Below, piece by piece: positions 41,757 to 56,034 of a DNA stretch of 64,000 nucleotides; position 1 is the first letter of the stretch, and each line of letters starts with the position of its first letter. The notes under the pieces were generated by a model that was not told where the DNA came from, did no database searches, and saw only the letters and a program-made list of their open reading frames with translations. A program made the position numbers and the translations under genes. The stretch is from positions 46,165,547 through 46,229,546 of the forward strand of contig CM051024.1 in NCBI GenBank assembly GCA_027627225.1, in the 5' to 3' direction. Source of the DNA: Congeria kusceri. Taxonomy: Eukaryota; Mollusca; Bivalvia; Myida; Dreissenidae.

Positions 41757-44421
41757 CTGCAAACAGTGGAGCAATGTTGCTATCATTCTCGGCAACACAT
41801 AAATTATAGACATCAATGAAAAGCTCAGACACATTAACAAGTTACTCTTGAACTCTATAGACGTTACTACAAAAGTCAATCATATGCAAATTAATCTGCA
41901 ATATGTTTAACGGTTAACCTACTTAACAAAAAAGAACACGCGGTGAAGCTTGTGATGTGTGGGTGATATTCGATAAATGGACGTTAATTAACTATAAATG
42001 GGGCGGGGTTTAAACTGTCCGAGGCAAAGCCTGGAAAGGTCTACTAGTATAATTACGGGCTTGAATTATTTCCATTATGTATGCTCGGATTTGTTCGTGC
42101 ACGTGTTTCACGTGTTTATTGATACTGTATTTTCAGCGGAATTCTCTTACTTCGATTAAACTCGATTCCAGTAAGGAAACTAATATATAATCACCGTAAT
42201 GGATTTTAAAAATATTCATGCATAAAGGTCAGTGTCAGGTTAATTTGTCCAAGCTTTACATACATATGTGCCATGCTGTGGCGTAGTCAAGTTTTTTTTA
42301 ACATTGGGGAGGCGGAAAATATATGCATTAAACGCATAGCATTAAATCAAATCCATCAACCATTTTATGAGGCTCCGTTTGCATACAATATGAAATGGGT
42401 GTAAGGACTGACAGTTTGAAAGCCCATTCGTACGGCATCAGTCAGTCTCTAATAGTAGAATATTTAATTATTGCCAGGACCAAGCCTCTTCTCCGTCAGT
42501 TGGAATTAAATACTGATTTAAATTTATTGTTCAAAACATATAAGATATAAACATGTGAAACATTTAAACAACACCTTCATTAATAAAACATATTTTATAA
42601 GTTTTGTTATCTACTCTGTTGAATGTTCGATTCAATGTATACGCCATGCAAACACAAAGGGTAAAGACATGTAGTGGATTTTTTTCACTCGAGTGAATTA
42701 TTTAATCTACACGTAAATCTAAAGCACGGCGAATCAATGGCGTACACTTATAAATATGATTTATCACACCAAAAATGCCCGTGTTTTAAACGGTTGAGCC
42801 ATAAAACTTTTGTCACAAAGCAAGCCTGATGTTATCTCTGGTTGCCTTCATTTTAACTGACAAAAACTAACAAAACTTTAAACGGGCTTGCGCACATATA
42901 GTTATGATTTCAAGTAGTCGTAAATCACAAAAATGCAGTATAACAAAGTTCACACTACATTAATGATATAATGAATGTTTAAATGTTCACTTGACAATGT
43001 CAAAAATTATTAAGACTGATATGCTGGGTGGAGGGAAATACTGCTGTGCGGTCCATTTCGGATTCTCTACGTATCAATTACAACTGAGGATAAGTCTTAA
43101 TTTTTATTCCATATATTCACATATAACTTAACCATAAAGTTTTGAAAATATATGGTCTGCGTGTTAACCAGATGCGAAAATTACTGTCTAACAGTACAAA
43201 CCACAAAATCCTTTTTGATAACGATAGTGTAGGATATAACTGATCCTCAAAAACTTGCGACACAAAACGAATTCTGAAAGGAATATTGCGTGTTGTTTTA
43301 TCTTTTTAGTACATGTATAAATGATAACGAATTTTAAATCAATTAATCGTTCGTTTATACGACACCTGAAGTGCGTGTCGCGATAGTTGATGGTGTTTCT
43401 ACGTTTATTAACAAAACACCGCGCCGTTTGCTAGGTATTATTGATTTCCTCCCAGTTCATACGCACAACAAATGAGGAACAAATCAGTGTTTATCTACGG
43501 GTAAAATTGTATTTTTTCACAAAAGAATCCAGGTAATTTATGAAGACACTCTTATTTCAAACTTTGTCAATCAAAACTACAAACGTCAACATAAATCTTC
43601 ATTTCTATACACTGGATAAAAATACAGTTCAAAATATGTGCCTGTAAAAATAATAGGAAACAGCTGATTTGTTTATTGCAGCAACTTGTATGCGATTGAT
43701 ATACGCAAATAATTAAATTGTGGAAATTGTACTTTTCTAATTGTGTCAAGATTCCTGCAATGATTTTGTACTTTAATAGTAGCTTCGTGCTGCTGAACAT
43801 ATCTGGAATTGACCTCAATGAACCGCCGTTCACAACAAACGCTTACAGTTTAAACCAGTCTCATCCAAATAGTTTCATTTTACTACTTCCGAGTTACATT
43901 GAAAATACAGAAATGATATACAAACACTAATAGGCTTATTAAGCTTTAAAACGATCAAATATTAATCAAACAAACTAAACAAATTTCAGCGACTGCTAAA
44001 CGTTAAAAATAATATAAATCTCGATTTGAATGTATTTACAATAATCGACCTGTTTACACATGAGTAAATTGGAAAGTATGTCCCCCTCTTGACATAACTA
44101 TCTCGCTCGATTGATGTATTGGATTAATATATGTGCTGTTAAAGTGATCATTTAACTACGAGCGCAGATAAACATTTGATTAATTGACCCGCAATATTTA
44201 CGAAGAATGCGACGAAATACTTAGCTGGGTCACGTGACTCGTTTTGACGCATGCTCACACATGATTTGCAAATAAAACTTTGCAGTTGTAAGTCTCGTCA
44301 TGCATATCAAAACGAAACACAATTATCCAATAGAAACAACTTCGAGCCTTTATCATGTCGAAATCATTTCATTGAATGATTTCCCTAAACATTTACATTC
44401 ATTTGGTTACATTTCGTTGCC

Positions 44422-44499
44422 AAACATACTAGTTTGTCACTACAAAAAGAGCCGTGTCAAAAACATACTAGTTTGTCACTACAAAAAGAGCCGTGTCAA
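44422..44499. repeat. 39-bp tandem duplication, unit 3
   Basis: Exact, as in the other units. Confidence 0.9.
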
Positions 44500-45326
44500 A
44501 ATTAAAAAACAAATTACTAAAATATATCAAACAGAAAGCTTAAAAGGTTATTTATAATGTTGTTACATTATTTCGCCTTCCATTGAATTCCTTTTGGCGT
44601 AGAACTAGATTTGAGCAATAATTTATATGAATAACTATAATTTAGGGAGTCAAAAGTTAAACTTTGTCCCCGTGTTTATGACATTAAATGGTGGTCAAAA
44701 GACGGCGAAGTGTAAAAAAGAACTACACATAATTGTACTACATACATGCGAGCAATACGATGTATTCTGATAACATATCTGGTTTTCTTAACTACACGTA
44801 AATAATTCACATTGCCCTTTGACACGAAAGAATTAAAGCAGATAAAGTCGAAGATACCTCTCTTTAATTTGAGCAATTATCCGAATGAAGGCAAAATAGA
44901 TGTATGATACTGGAAGGTATGGGCCACTAGTTTCAAATACGATGGTTAAATAAGAGATAGATAACCAAGTAAATTTAATCCGACATCTGAGAGAAATGGA
45001 TCATTTAATTTTAAATTACATTTTAATTAATTTAAATGACTTTGCAAATAAAAAGAGCTGTTAATAATGATACTTTAAATTCACCATAAACGTTTTAGCA
45101 GCTTCACCTATATTCCTAGTGTGGGGGTGATATCCTTCTAGCAAACATTTGACTAAAAAGGCTTAAGTATACAGTGTATACTCCGAACTTACAAGCAACT
45201 ACGTCCATTAAATTTATCATGTTATTAACGTTACATGTTGTATACAAAACACACTATTATTATAGAACGAATATCTTTTTAACACTATATACCGATCCGG
45301 GATTTGCCACGAATAGTTTAAACTTC

Positions 45327-45473
45327 TTTTTTGTTTTTGTTGGTTTTTTTTCGCCGTTTTTAACAGTATTTCAGTCATAAAACAGCGGTCAGTTAACCTA
45401 CTCACACTTTTCCTGGGTAAGCTTAGCCGGATTGACAGTCTAGCGCTCTACCAACTGAGCTAGCCGGCCCGGC
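45327..45473 (-). mobile_element. tRNA-derived SINE, unit 3
   Basis: Same insertion as 7664-7810. Confidence 0.7.
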
Positions 45474-45523
45474 TAGTGTAATCTCCTTGCCAGATATTGT
45501 TAAAGGATTAATTTCCATTTAAC

Positions 45524-45585
45524 GAATATCACAAACATTACCATATGCTTTTTTGAATATCACAAACATTACCACGTGCTCTTTT
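45524..45585. repeat. 31-bp imperfect duplication, unit 3
   Basis: Matches 7861-7922. Confidence 0.8.
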
Positions 45586-45821
45586 GTATGTAATAGTCAA
45601 ATCGCTAAACACGTGATATCCAAGTGCGATGACTGGATAATAGTGCAGATTAATTGGAATATGATTGACATTTGTGGAAGCGTCTATTATACTGTTATTG
45701 TGGGAAGATTTTAATTAAATGCTATACTTCTGCGCATTTTTCATATTAAAGAGCAAAAGTAACTCTTAAATATGCCTCTTATAAAAAATAGCCCTGATAT
45801 TAAAACAAGTGTTACACTTAC

Positions 45822-47399
45822 TGCGCCTTTTATTCACCGTGCCGTCGGTCGTCGACAAGTCTGCCAAGGAGAGGCTGCGTCTGTCGAGGCGCTCAGAGGC
45901 GCCGGCGTCGCTAAACTTCCGGCTGATCCTCGCCTTTATCAACTGGAAGGTCGACGACTTCCGCTTCTTCTGCCGCTTCTCGACCGGCTCTTCTTCCTCC
46001 TCTGCAATCGTCTCATCGGGCAGAGATGTTTTGTTGAGGTTAGGAGTAGAGGCAGTAATTTCGGGGGATCTTTTTAATGAAAATTTTCCGAAACGCCATT
46101 TATGCTTTTTGTGCTCCTTTTTCGAGCTGTCTCCTTCGTCTCGCTCTGCATTTGCCGCGTCTGCGGTCTTTTCCTTGCCAGTTGATTTCTTCTTTCCAAA
46201 CTGAAAGGACCAACTCTTCTTCTTCAATTTGGCCCCTGTTGGATTTTCCGGCTTATCTACGTATTGTATTTTCGAGTTCATACCTGTCCCTGAATCAGAA
46301 GATGCGTTTGACTTACTCTCTTCCTTGTCTGCCTGGTCGTTAACGAAACTAGAATAGTTAATGCCATCAGGACCGCTCTCTACAGCCGCTACAATGGAGC
46401 ACTCAGATTTCGAGAGATTACCAACATCTACAGCTAGCTCGTTTATGTACACAAAATCTTCATCATCTTTATCCCCATTAATATAAATCGGCTCAGCCAG
46501 CCTTTGTCCAATTACTTTACCTAAATCTTCTTCACTATAATTGTCATCAGCAGTTTCATTAACTGCTACACGTTCATCTTTGCCATCTAGCTCTTTATTC
46601 TGTTTCTTTTGGGGAACAGCATATTCAACGGTGTCAACCTGCTTTTCGCACACCTTTTCAACCACAATACCGCTGTCAAGAGAATTAAGTCGCTTTACTT
46701 CATTCTCGTCCTCTGATGAATTATTTAGAGACGAAGAAGTATTCAAATTTTCAGAATCCCCCGTCTCCCTTACGCCTGATGTCTGAATAACACCATCAGT
46801 AGCATCTTTGCCATTTACATCCGCAACAACAACTTCGGAGTCCGAGCTCTTTCTCTTGCTAAATTTAAACATGTTGGAGAACACGTTTGGCTTCGATCCT
46901 TTTTTCTCTGACTTTCTCTTTGACTTGGCAGTATCATCCACTACCCCTTTTATCTTTTTCGATTTAACTTTACTCTTTTTACCTTTAGCATCAGTTTTAG
47001 AACTACCACTGTTTAAATTAGTGTCATTTTCAGTCCTGACCTCTAAACCACTTTGAAAATCATTTTCAGTAACGGTTTCGAAAGCGTTTTTCTCGTCAAT
47101 CACTTCGACATCGCTATAAGGAACAGCAACAACAGTTTCTAAAGCAGCGACATCGGTTTTATCTGCTTGCTGAATTTCATGGACCTGCTCAGCAGTGTTC
47201 CCCGCCTCTTCAGCATCTATATCAGTGACCGGTTCGGACTGTGAGGGTCTGCTGACGGAGCGACTGATAGATCTTCGGACGGCCCTTTCTGCGGCTTCTG
47301 TGATAAGGGCTTTACATTCCTCGACGATGTTGTCGTCTGCGTCGTCAACCTCGACCTCCTTGTTTGGTTCTTTCTCTTCTGTTGTCTGCTTTTCAGCTT
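45822..47399 (-). CDS. Exon B, unit 3
   Basis: It encodes residues ~70-595 of the unit 3 frame. One amino-acid change from the other units is visible: Ile to Phe in NYSSIVND (base near 46348). All motif clusters and splice sites are kept. Confidence 0.87.
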
Positions 47400-47417
47400 C
47401 TGTAATAATAAACATAC

Positions 47418-47655
47418 GAAGCGTGTCGTTGGAAAACCGGACTTAATGCACGTGCATAAAGTGTCGTCCCGGAACAGTCCGCACCGGCTGATTCAGGACG
47501 ACACTTTCCGCTTTTATCGTATTTTCTGTTTCAAGGAAGTCTCTTCTAAACATAAATCCACTGTAGGGGGAAAGTGCCGTCCTGGATTAGCCTGTGCGGA
47601 CTGCACATGCTGATCCGGGATAACACTTAACGCACGTGCATTGAGTCCCACAACA
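47418..47655. mobile_element. TIR element next to the exon B acceptor, unit 3
   Basis: As at 9755; keeps the G at the site changed in unit 2. Confidence 0.85.
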
Positions 47656-48299
47656 ACACACATATTACATATTTCTTATTTGTTAATCGTGTTCTTGCTA
47701 TCATACTTTCGAAGATTTCAGACAATTCAACAGAGCTTTATAAATGTTAAAAAAAATAAATATATCACACTTGAAACTTGTTTAGAAAAAACAACAACAA
47801 GAACAACACATATCATACCATTCAATATAATTTGATTTAACGTTGATGATGTATATGTGTGTGTTATTGTATTTGATGTGTAATTGGTTTACATAAAATA
47901 TACACTATTTACACATCGGTACTGATTAAAATTGTTGAGATTGTGTTGTTGTTGTTTTCTGAATAAAACACACGGTGCTTTATGCATAACCTGTATCCTC
48001 GATGCCTTGAAGCGTTTAATACAATGCTGTTACTCTTTCGTACACAGAAAACATTGTTAGATCACAAGCACTCACAGTCCACACTATCCTGCGCTACACA
48101 GTTCCTGGATCTAGGAAGCTTTTTTGGCTTTAAAGATAATGTTATAATTTATTTTCCGGCGTCCCGTGACAAATTGTTTATAAATACATTTCGTAAACAC
48201 AGATAAAATTGCGACACATATGCTCAGTGATTCAGTAAAAAAGGCAAATAACCCCAAGCAAAAAGACAAGGAGTTGTCTGAAAATGTCTTTAAAATGCC

Positions 48300-48479
<180 letters not shown>

Positions 48480-48722
48480 GCTTGTCGTGGGAAAACCAGG
48501 CTTAATGCAGGTGCGTAAAGTGTCGTCCCGGATCAGCCTGTGCAATAGGCACAGGCTTATTCAAAACGGCACTTTCCGCTTTATGGTATTTTATGTTTAT
48601 AAAAAGACTCTTCAAAACATAAATCCACTGCAGGCGGAAAGTGCCGTCCCGGATCAGACTGAGCAGCCTGTGACGACACTTAACGCACATGCATTAAGCC
48701 TGGTTTCCCCACGACACGCCTC
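48480..48722. mobile_element. TIR element after the microsatellite, unit 3
   Basis: Shares the 'tttccccacg' variant with unit 1, not unit 2. Confidence 0.88.
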
Positions 48723-49529
48723 TATTATATTTATTCATCGGATCTCTTAGTATATAGTACCATTTCATCGGTGTTGTCGTAGTTACGTATATATCTGGGA
48801 ACTTTCGAGTAAAATGTTAATTTTCACCTGTATCTTTATGGAATAAAGTGTTTTGATTAAAAGATTGATCATGTTAAAATCTCAGCCAATACTATAGACG
48901 CTGAATTGGAACAACTGCATCACATATCGTCTGTCATTAGGGCTACACAGGTTAAGATTCTTCGGGTTTTTTTGCGTTAGTCAAGGTCTAAATCTGAGCG
49001 TTACTACCATAAGACACTACGTCAACGTATGTACCGGTAGTGCATGTATCACTAAGTATATATATGGACGGATAGGGTCTCGAGATGTCGTAGTCATGAT
49101 AATTTCATATTTCCGGTAAATGTGATCCCGACCCATAATTTTGTGGAAGTTCAGTATCATGTGTTAATATTTTTGGTTTGTGAATCAATCATAATGTGGG
49201 AGTGGTCATACTGTAAACAAGGCGTTTAATGTCATACGGGGATCGAACACGTCCGTCGGCATGCCGTTTGACTGCTTTACGGCCAGAAATCACCAGCGCA
49301 AGCATAAATCGCCATTACTGTCAGCTGTGGACAGTTTTACATCCCTCTGTTACAATGACATGAAAGGCCCGAGAGAATTGTCGCTTTACCAAAGGCGGAC
49401 ACATGTAACGGCGTCGTTGACAGGTTTGGTTTGTCGTAAAAATCGGTGTAGATAGTTCGAGACAACACAAGACCACCGAGGGAGATATGGTCTGGCACAG
49501 AACGCGCACAATTCAAATGTAACTTAAAT

Positions 49530-49790
49530 GAGGCATGTCGTGGGAAACCCGGGCTTAATGCATCTGCGTAAAGTGTCGTCCTGGATCAGCCTGTGCAGTC
49601 CGCACATGCTAATCTAAAACGACACTTTCCGCTGTTAATGGTATTTTCTGTTCATGGAAGTCTCATCTAAACATAAATCCACTGTAGGCGGAAAGTGTCG
49701 TCCCGGATAAGCCCGTGTGGACTGCACAGGCTAATCCGGGACGACACTTTACGCACATGCATTAAGCCGGATTTTCCCACGACACGCCTC
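49530..49790. mobile_element. Complete TIR element, unit 3
   Basis: Matches 11887-12147 with intact termini. Confidence 0.9.
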
Positions 49791-50892
49791 AAATAAATTT
49801 GGAACATGTTTAATCAAAGAGCCATATACTTTATAGTACAAGTTATATGACATGGTAACATCGTATTCATTGAACACATCCGGGTAATATAATAAATATT
49901 TTTTTTAGTTAAACATGCATGTTTGATTTTATTTGCGAAGAAGTGATTTTTCGATAAAAAAAAAATCCTTCTTATTTTATAGTACGTATACGCAATAAAA
50001 CTTTATTATATCTCCTTGATTTTATTTTAGTTTCTGATTATTACAAAATAAGTTGCGGATAATTTACGTTACCAAAAGCTGTTTCTTTAAATTATGTCAA
50101 ATATTTAAAATACTTCATACCATCACCTCAACGACGAGCATAAAACTGTGCTTTATACGAAACCGAGCAAAATAGAGCGCGCAAAATAGCATTACATCTG
50201 AAGTTCTGAACACCTCGAAGTAATTTGTGTCAGCTATTTACTTGTAATCCTTGTAATGTTATTTAATTGGCTCAGAATTGAAGCACATTTCTGCGGAGTG
50301 TTGAAATTTAATTTCGCACATGTATCGCCAATTAAATTCGCACAGAGTGGTTGAAACACGCGTTTGTACTTTGGCATCTATTTCAGGGGCTCGCGTTTAA
50401 TTTCAAAATAATATGTTCGTATGACCTTCGACAAACGGAGCGTTATTAATGTCCAAGGCATTGTAAACGCCAGTTGCGCCTGGTATTCAAACTGAAAAAA
50501 GTATATAAAAAACTTTCTGATTTTCTGATGCAGCAGTAGTATGAAAAATAATATGCGTGAAATTAACATTACATTAACAGTGATTTAGTCATAAGTACTT
50601 TGTGGAAAGCATTCCGAAAAAAAATATAGTTTTATTACTTTGTCACTTTTCCCGACATTATTTCATCATTCTGAACAGAAATAACGCGGCTACAGTGGTC
50701 ACTACAATAGTAATAACGAAGATATTTTGAGTGAGATGTCAGCCAGGAAAGAAGTATAAAGTTATACACGCATTTGTCTAACTATCATTTCTGAAGAAAT
50801 ATTTTCTTATACATGCACGCAAAACCACGTTTATTTCCTAATATAAAAAGCGAAATTGAATTATTATATCATGAATGTAAAAAGCTAACTTA

Positions 50893-51439
50893 AAGGGTAA
50901 TACCACTTAAAAAAAAAAATACAGTTAACATGAAATGGCGGTGTCACTCTTGCTAAAATAGGGAATATGAAATGGCACTACTACTTTAACGAAAATACTA
51001 AATATAGTGAAAGTGAAATGTCAATACTACTGCAACTATAATATTGAAAATGAATGACAATACCACTTTAACTTAACTTGTGAAAATGAATGGCAATACC
51101 TCGTTAACTAAAGTATTGAAAATGAATGGTAGTGCCACTTTAACTAAAATAGTGAAAATGAATGTCAATACCACTTCAACTAAAATATTGAAAATGAATG
51201 GCAATACCACTTTAACTAAAATTGTGTAAATTAATGACAATACCACTTTAACTAAAATAGTGAAAATAAATGGTAGTGCCACTTTAACTAAAATAGTGAA
51301 AATAAATGGCAATACCACTTTAACTAAAGTATTGAAAATGAATGGTATAGTGACACTAAAACTACAAGATTGAAAATGAATGGTAGTGCCACTTTAACTA
51401 AAATAGTGAAAATGAATGGTAGTATATACCACTTTAACA
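50893..51439. repeat. 36-bp minisatellite, unit 3
   Basis: Same length and order of variants as units 1 and 2. Confidence 0.88.
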
Positions 51440-54400
51440 TTGTAAAGTAGAAGTGCAAAACACCTTCAAGCAAACGGAATGCACCCAGCGCTAACAACGG
51501 AGGAAGCACTTGCGAACCCGTGCCCCCGTGCAGCCCAAACATGAATACACGACTGTCATTAAGTATGTCTACCGCAAATACGATTGTTGTGTTTAGACTC
51601 TGGCATCAAACAACGCATTTCATCGCCGTTTGGCGAACAGCTCGAATCACTCCGGTGTCCGTCCTACACAACTGTTGGTTGACTCATGTAACTTGTATTA
51701 TGACGAAGCAGATTAATAAATAAGCGTATTGAATAGCTGTAGTTTTTGCAGTTAAGACATTAAATGGCTTTTTAATACGAAAATATGTGAACAAGTCCGT
51801 TTCAATAACTTTAAGATGTACGAGCGTCTATGAAATTATTGTGGGAGATAACATGTAAGATGTTGTAAACACACTTACTAGTAGTATGACAATACGTGAG
51901 ACTTCTTAAGGTATGCATTGTTTTACACTAGTCTAGGTCAAAGTGTTTAACAGCGTTAGTATCAGACTAAGATATTAATATGGACAGAGCACCTTATAAA
52001 AGTGACAATGAATTTGAACACGTGACAGCAGATGGTTTAATTTAACTTTGGAATGCAATATGTCTGAGCCGCCGGAAATGCAAATGCAGCTTTACGCTTT
52101 AGTCAGTTAATAAATGATAATGAATTACATACTCAAATTTCAGAATGCCATCTCAGATGTAACAGTATGAAAAAAGAACATCCTGTTCTAATCTTAACAG
52201 CAATAAATAGACTACTACCCGGTACGGTGTATTTCTCTCTATAATTATGGATTTTTAAAGACCAGAACCAGCGTTTAGACCTTTATTTTGCTGTCTATAC
52301 CTATTATAAGTAATTAAATTGAATTGAATTATTAAAATACACGTGACACTTGTTTGTTTCTACTCAAGTTAAACTTTCTGTTAGGTTTACCACCACCAAT
52401 CCAACTGGAAATACTAGTACAAGCCCCGTATCAAAGCCATAATGAGGGGTGCGAAAACCAGATGAGCATAAGGGCTTTCTTTGTACGAAATTTTGTAGAA
52501 TAACATTTGAGTTAAAATAAAACTAAATGCATTTTAACCAGTATTTAGACAGTTAACTATTGTTAATGCAATGACATATCATTGCTATTTAATATAGATC
52601 GCATTTTTTATTTAAAATCTTTTACTTCATTATGTTCAACTTCTCATCTACAACTTCAGTATAAGGAGATTCAATTATCCGAGCGCGTATTCATGACGTA
52701 AACATTTGAGAATCTCTAAATTGTATCATTTAATGTGCGACGCCAGCAAATGTGTGAGTGAGAGAGATATCAAAGAAACGGTATAGCAACACACACACTA
52801 TGTAATTTGCTTTTCAGCCACCCGAGATAGTGTATACTTAGGCTACAATGAACTATTTCGGCCAATACTTGTTTTACAAACTATTTGGTAAGATAAGACG
52901 GTTGGTATCAGAAGTGTAAATCGTTGAAAAAGATATAGCTTTACGATTCATCGCTATTTTCGTGCAAAACTGCGAGTTTCTAATGTTTCGTGTTTTAGTT
53001 TTAGACACGCCATCGTATCAAATGTATGTAGTATTTGTAGCAACACAACTTCATACCGCGTTTTATGTATGCTGCACAATATGTCTGCACGTAATAACAC
53101 TTACACTGAACTGTTCTTAAGAAAGTAGGATACATAAAACAAAAATGCAGAAAAGATTAAAGGCGCTAACAAGGAGATACACGTTTCACTAAACATTAAG
53201 AGTTTAATGTTGAGATAACAAACATGTAAAATAATACATTATGAGCTAACAACTTATGCACATTTTCATAAAATAAATAAATTGGAACGGTTGGAAGTTC
53301 AGTTTGGTGTTTATATTTTCAACACTACGAAACTAGTCGAAGTGCCTGGTGCTATATGTAGAATATCGTGTAGCTCGTCGAATGTTAACGGTGAATAGTC
53401 GGACTTGATCCGCGTCGACACGACATTCGGCAGTAAATAAAGCTAGTGTTTGTAAACAGTTTTACTTGAACCATCAGCGTTTTTGCAATAACAATATACA
53501 GAAAACCAAATCTTTCTGACGTAGGATATATACTAATGTAAACAGTTGCTACGACAGGCCACAAGATACAAAGTTTTATAATAGTCTGACATTTGGCCAT
53601 GTTCGCCTTAAATATGCCTGTCATTAATCATTTATAGTAAATTATACGCAACCCATATAGTGTATGTTTTAAAACCAGAATGTATAAGATATTATAAACA
53701 TGAACACAAATCACGTAACGACGAAGATAAACTGAATGAAATAATATAAATACAAATTATGAGATACCTATATATACATATACAATCAACAAAACAGAGG
53801 ATTCTTGTTTTTCTATTATTTATTTACTTTAATATAGTAAATGCAGCAGAATGATCAATACATTTAAGAAGCATTAATACACTAAATACGATGCTGTTTT
53901 AAATAATAAAGAAAGGACATGAAATTTGATTTAAGCAACTTTGACAACGCGGTATTTGCTGTACAATGAAAGCTTTCGCATGCCGTGTGCCAATTAAATT
54001 CCCCCATTCCACTTAAATTATGCGAAACTGTAGGGTTAATACTGTAGACGTTCACAATTATTTAATTCCTCAGTCAATGTAACGAAAATCACAACCAGAA
54101 ATTAAAACATTTGAAATGTGTAAAACAGGGTCAATTACATTCGATCCATTTTATCAAAGGATATAAAGATAGTATTTAAAACCTAAAAACTTCATTTTCA
54201 TTGTAAACACGAACACCTGTGGGAAAAAACAATCCAAATAATGAATTCAAAGTGCCTCGGGCGAACCTTGATTCGCATTATTTACTGTTAAGGGAACCAG
54301 TTATGCAGAATAATTTCTTTTCGTTATTATTGAATTGAAATAAGTAATACAAACACTAATACTAAAACGTATTCCAACTACATTAATTCATACACACGTG

Positions 54401-54523
54401 CACGTAATGGCCAACACGGGCCCACTAGAGAACAGTGTTGCTTTTGTATACACCTGCATTCAAACTGTCAGGATAACGGTGATATATATCTGGTATCATA
54501 TTTTTGTATGAATATTAATGTAC

Positions 54524-54730
54524 CTGTGGGTCCTTGATTCACTTCCTGATCATAAGACGGCTGCGAAACGACTCCTTCCGGGTTCTTTCCGTTTACGTCC
54601 GTTGGATCGTCGAGCACCGGAAGTACCAGATCAGGGACGCTGTAGTCGCTGTCCACCAATACCTTGTGGAAGGTGCCGCTCTTTCCGGTCCCACCGACGC
54701 TCTCCTTGACCCCCTCTTCCTGGGATAGTT
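54524..54730 (-). CDS. Exon A, unit 3: intact 207-bp phase 1-1 exon
   Basis: The acceptor is 'gctctgcag' and the donor GTACAT. The exon is open and encodes about 69 residues starting (E)LSQEEGVKESVGGTGKSG, then a segment with acidic and aromatic residues (HKVLVDSDYSVPDLVLPVLD) and ending QEVNQGPTG. It joins exon B in frame through a split Glu codon. Against units 1 and 2 it differs at about eight positions in 207 bp; I count three silent changes, three replacements (Gly, Pro and Val here) and one extra base. The upstream exon is not visible. No known domain is recognised. Confidence 0.75.
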
Positions 54731-55913
54731 CTGCAGAGCGCGATTATATTTGTCTTACTAAATTTAGTGAATTGACTTCTTATAATGTTATCAAATACAT
54801 ATGCATACCTTATTTAAGATCTTTCGATAGTTCTATGCCTTTTTTCGAGAGTATTAATTTCAGCGTAAAACCATATTAACAAACACTGTAAATTATACGA
54901 TTGTCATGTTGCTTTGTTGTTGTTGTTGTTTTTCCTAAAAAATCAGTTATATACTCTCGTAGTTATAAGCACAGTAACATACTTGTATAAACTCAAACTA
55001 AAGTAACTTCAAACGAATACAACTGCATGTCAAAATTCACAACAGTAAATCCTGGTAAATTCCGTGTACAACTTAAAGACACGAGCCAATAAGCTGTCTG
55101 ATAATGTCGAAGTAAAATCCAAGAAAATGCATTTATACACTTTATACATACACTCGCGTACAGCGCTTAATAAATCATAGTTCACAACCGAGTTTTCAAT
55201 TACCTTCACCGCCTTAAGTAAAATCTTCCGCGCTGTCTTATTTTAGAGGCTTTAAATGTAAATCACTGACATGTAGTAGAAAACGCGGCTTTACGTTTTG
55301 ACAGTCTTCTATTGTATGTACATTCAGTGCATATTTCGAAATCTACCGAAAATGAACGGGCATATAGAGCTTGCCTACAATGTTATCTCGGTACATTTTT
55401 ACATCGAAAGAAAAACGTGTCCAAAAGAATTTTTTTATTATATGTTTGATCTTTGATTTTATCTTGTTGCTATTGTTGTATATTCGATGTTAGAAAACGA
55501 AGATTATTAACTATCAAATTGTGTCTTATTTCCAAAAAAAACAATGACGTAAATATTTAAAGGGACTTATTCACATATATTTGTATCTACACTGTCATAA
55601 AATGTCGTCATTGCAAAAACCAAATAATTTAGAACAACCAACTCAAATATTCTGTCGCGAAAAAAAAAATGCCTTTGCCGGGGTTGGAGCCTAAGACCTT
55701 CGAATCAAAAGTCGGTCACGCTATCCTCTAGGCAAGATGGACTTACACACTGTAATATGAGTTCTTTTTATCGTTATATAAGTGGTACAACAGTTTTAAA
55801 ATATCAGCAAAAGAAATTACAAATACTAAATTGTAATTGTATCCATTTCAATTGATATTTATGTATCAATTACACCTTATTTCTAATACATTTATGTACT
55901 TATAAATGACACC
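54731..55913. other. Divergent noncoding spacer upstream of exon A, unit 3
   Basis: Aligns with 17087-18283 but carries many scattered substitutions and small indels (for example 'ttttcctaa' for 'ttttttcctaa', 'cgaaaaaaaaaatgcc' for 'cgaaaaacatattgcc'). No gene seen. Confidence 0.65.
55672..55738 (-). pseudogene. Degenerate tRNA-like sequence, unit 3 (divergent)
   Basis: One base longer than in units 1 and 2, restoring 'gaaggtcttagg', and with the B-box-like core changed to 'ggctccaaccc'. It is drifting like its surroundings, which argues against function. Confidence 0.5.
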
Positions 55914-55924
55914 TTATTTCCAAA
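55914..55924. other. Left target-site duplication of the foldback element (TTATTTCCAAA)
   Basis: The same 11 bases recur at 62312-62322. The unoccupied sites in units 1 and 2 contain a single copy (ttatttgcaaa, for example near 18272). Because the element may start ATGG and end CCAT, the duplication could also be read as 9 bp (TATTTCCAA). Confidence 0.88.
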
Positions 55925-56034
55925 TGGAGAGTAAGTTGGTTCCTTGTTCCTAGTTCCTGTTTCCTGATTCGAATAAGGAAAAGGAACTGGTTCCTTATTC
56001 CTTATTCAAGCTAAACATATTTGATATAAGCTTT

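Larger units (their letters stand above)
41757..45821 (-). other. Intron between exons B and C, unit 3
   Basis: Carries a private base change near 44204; otherwise as unit 2. Confidence 0.65.
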
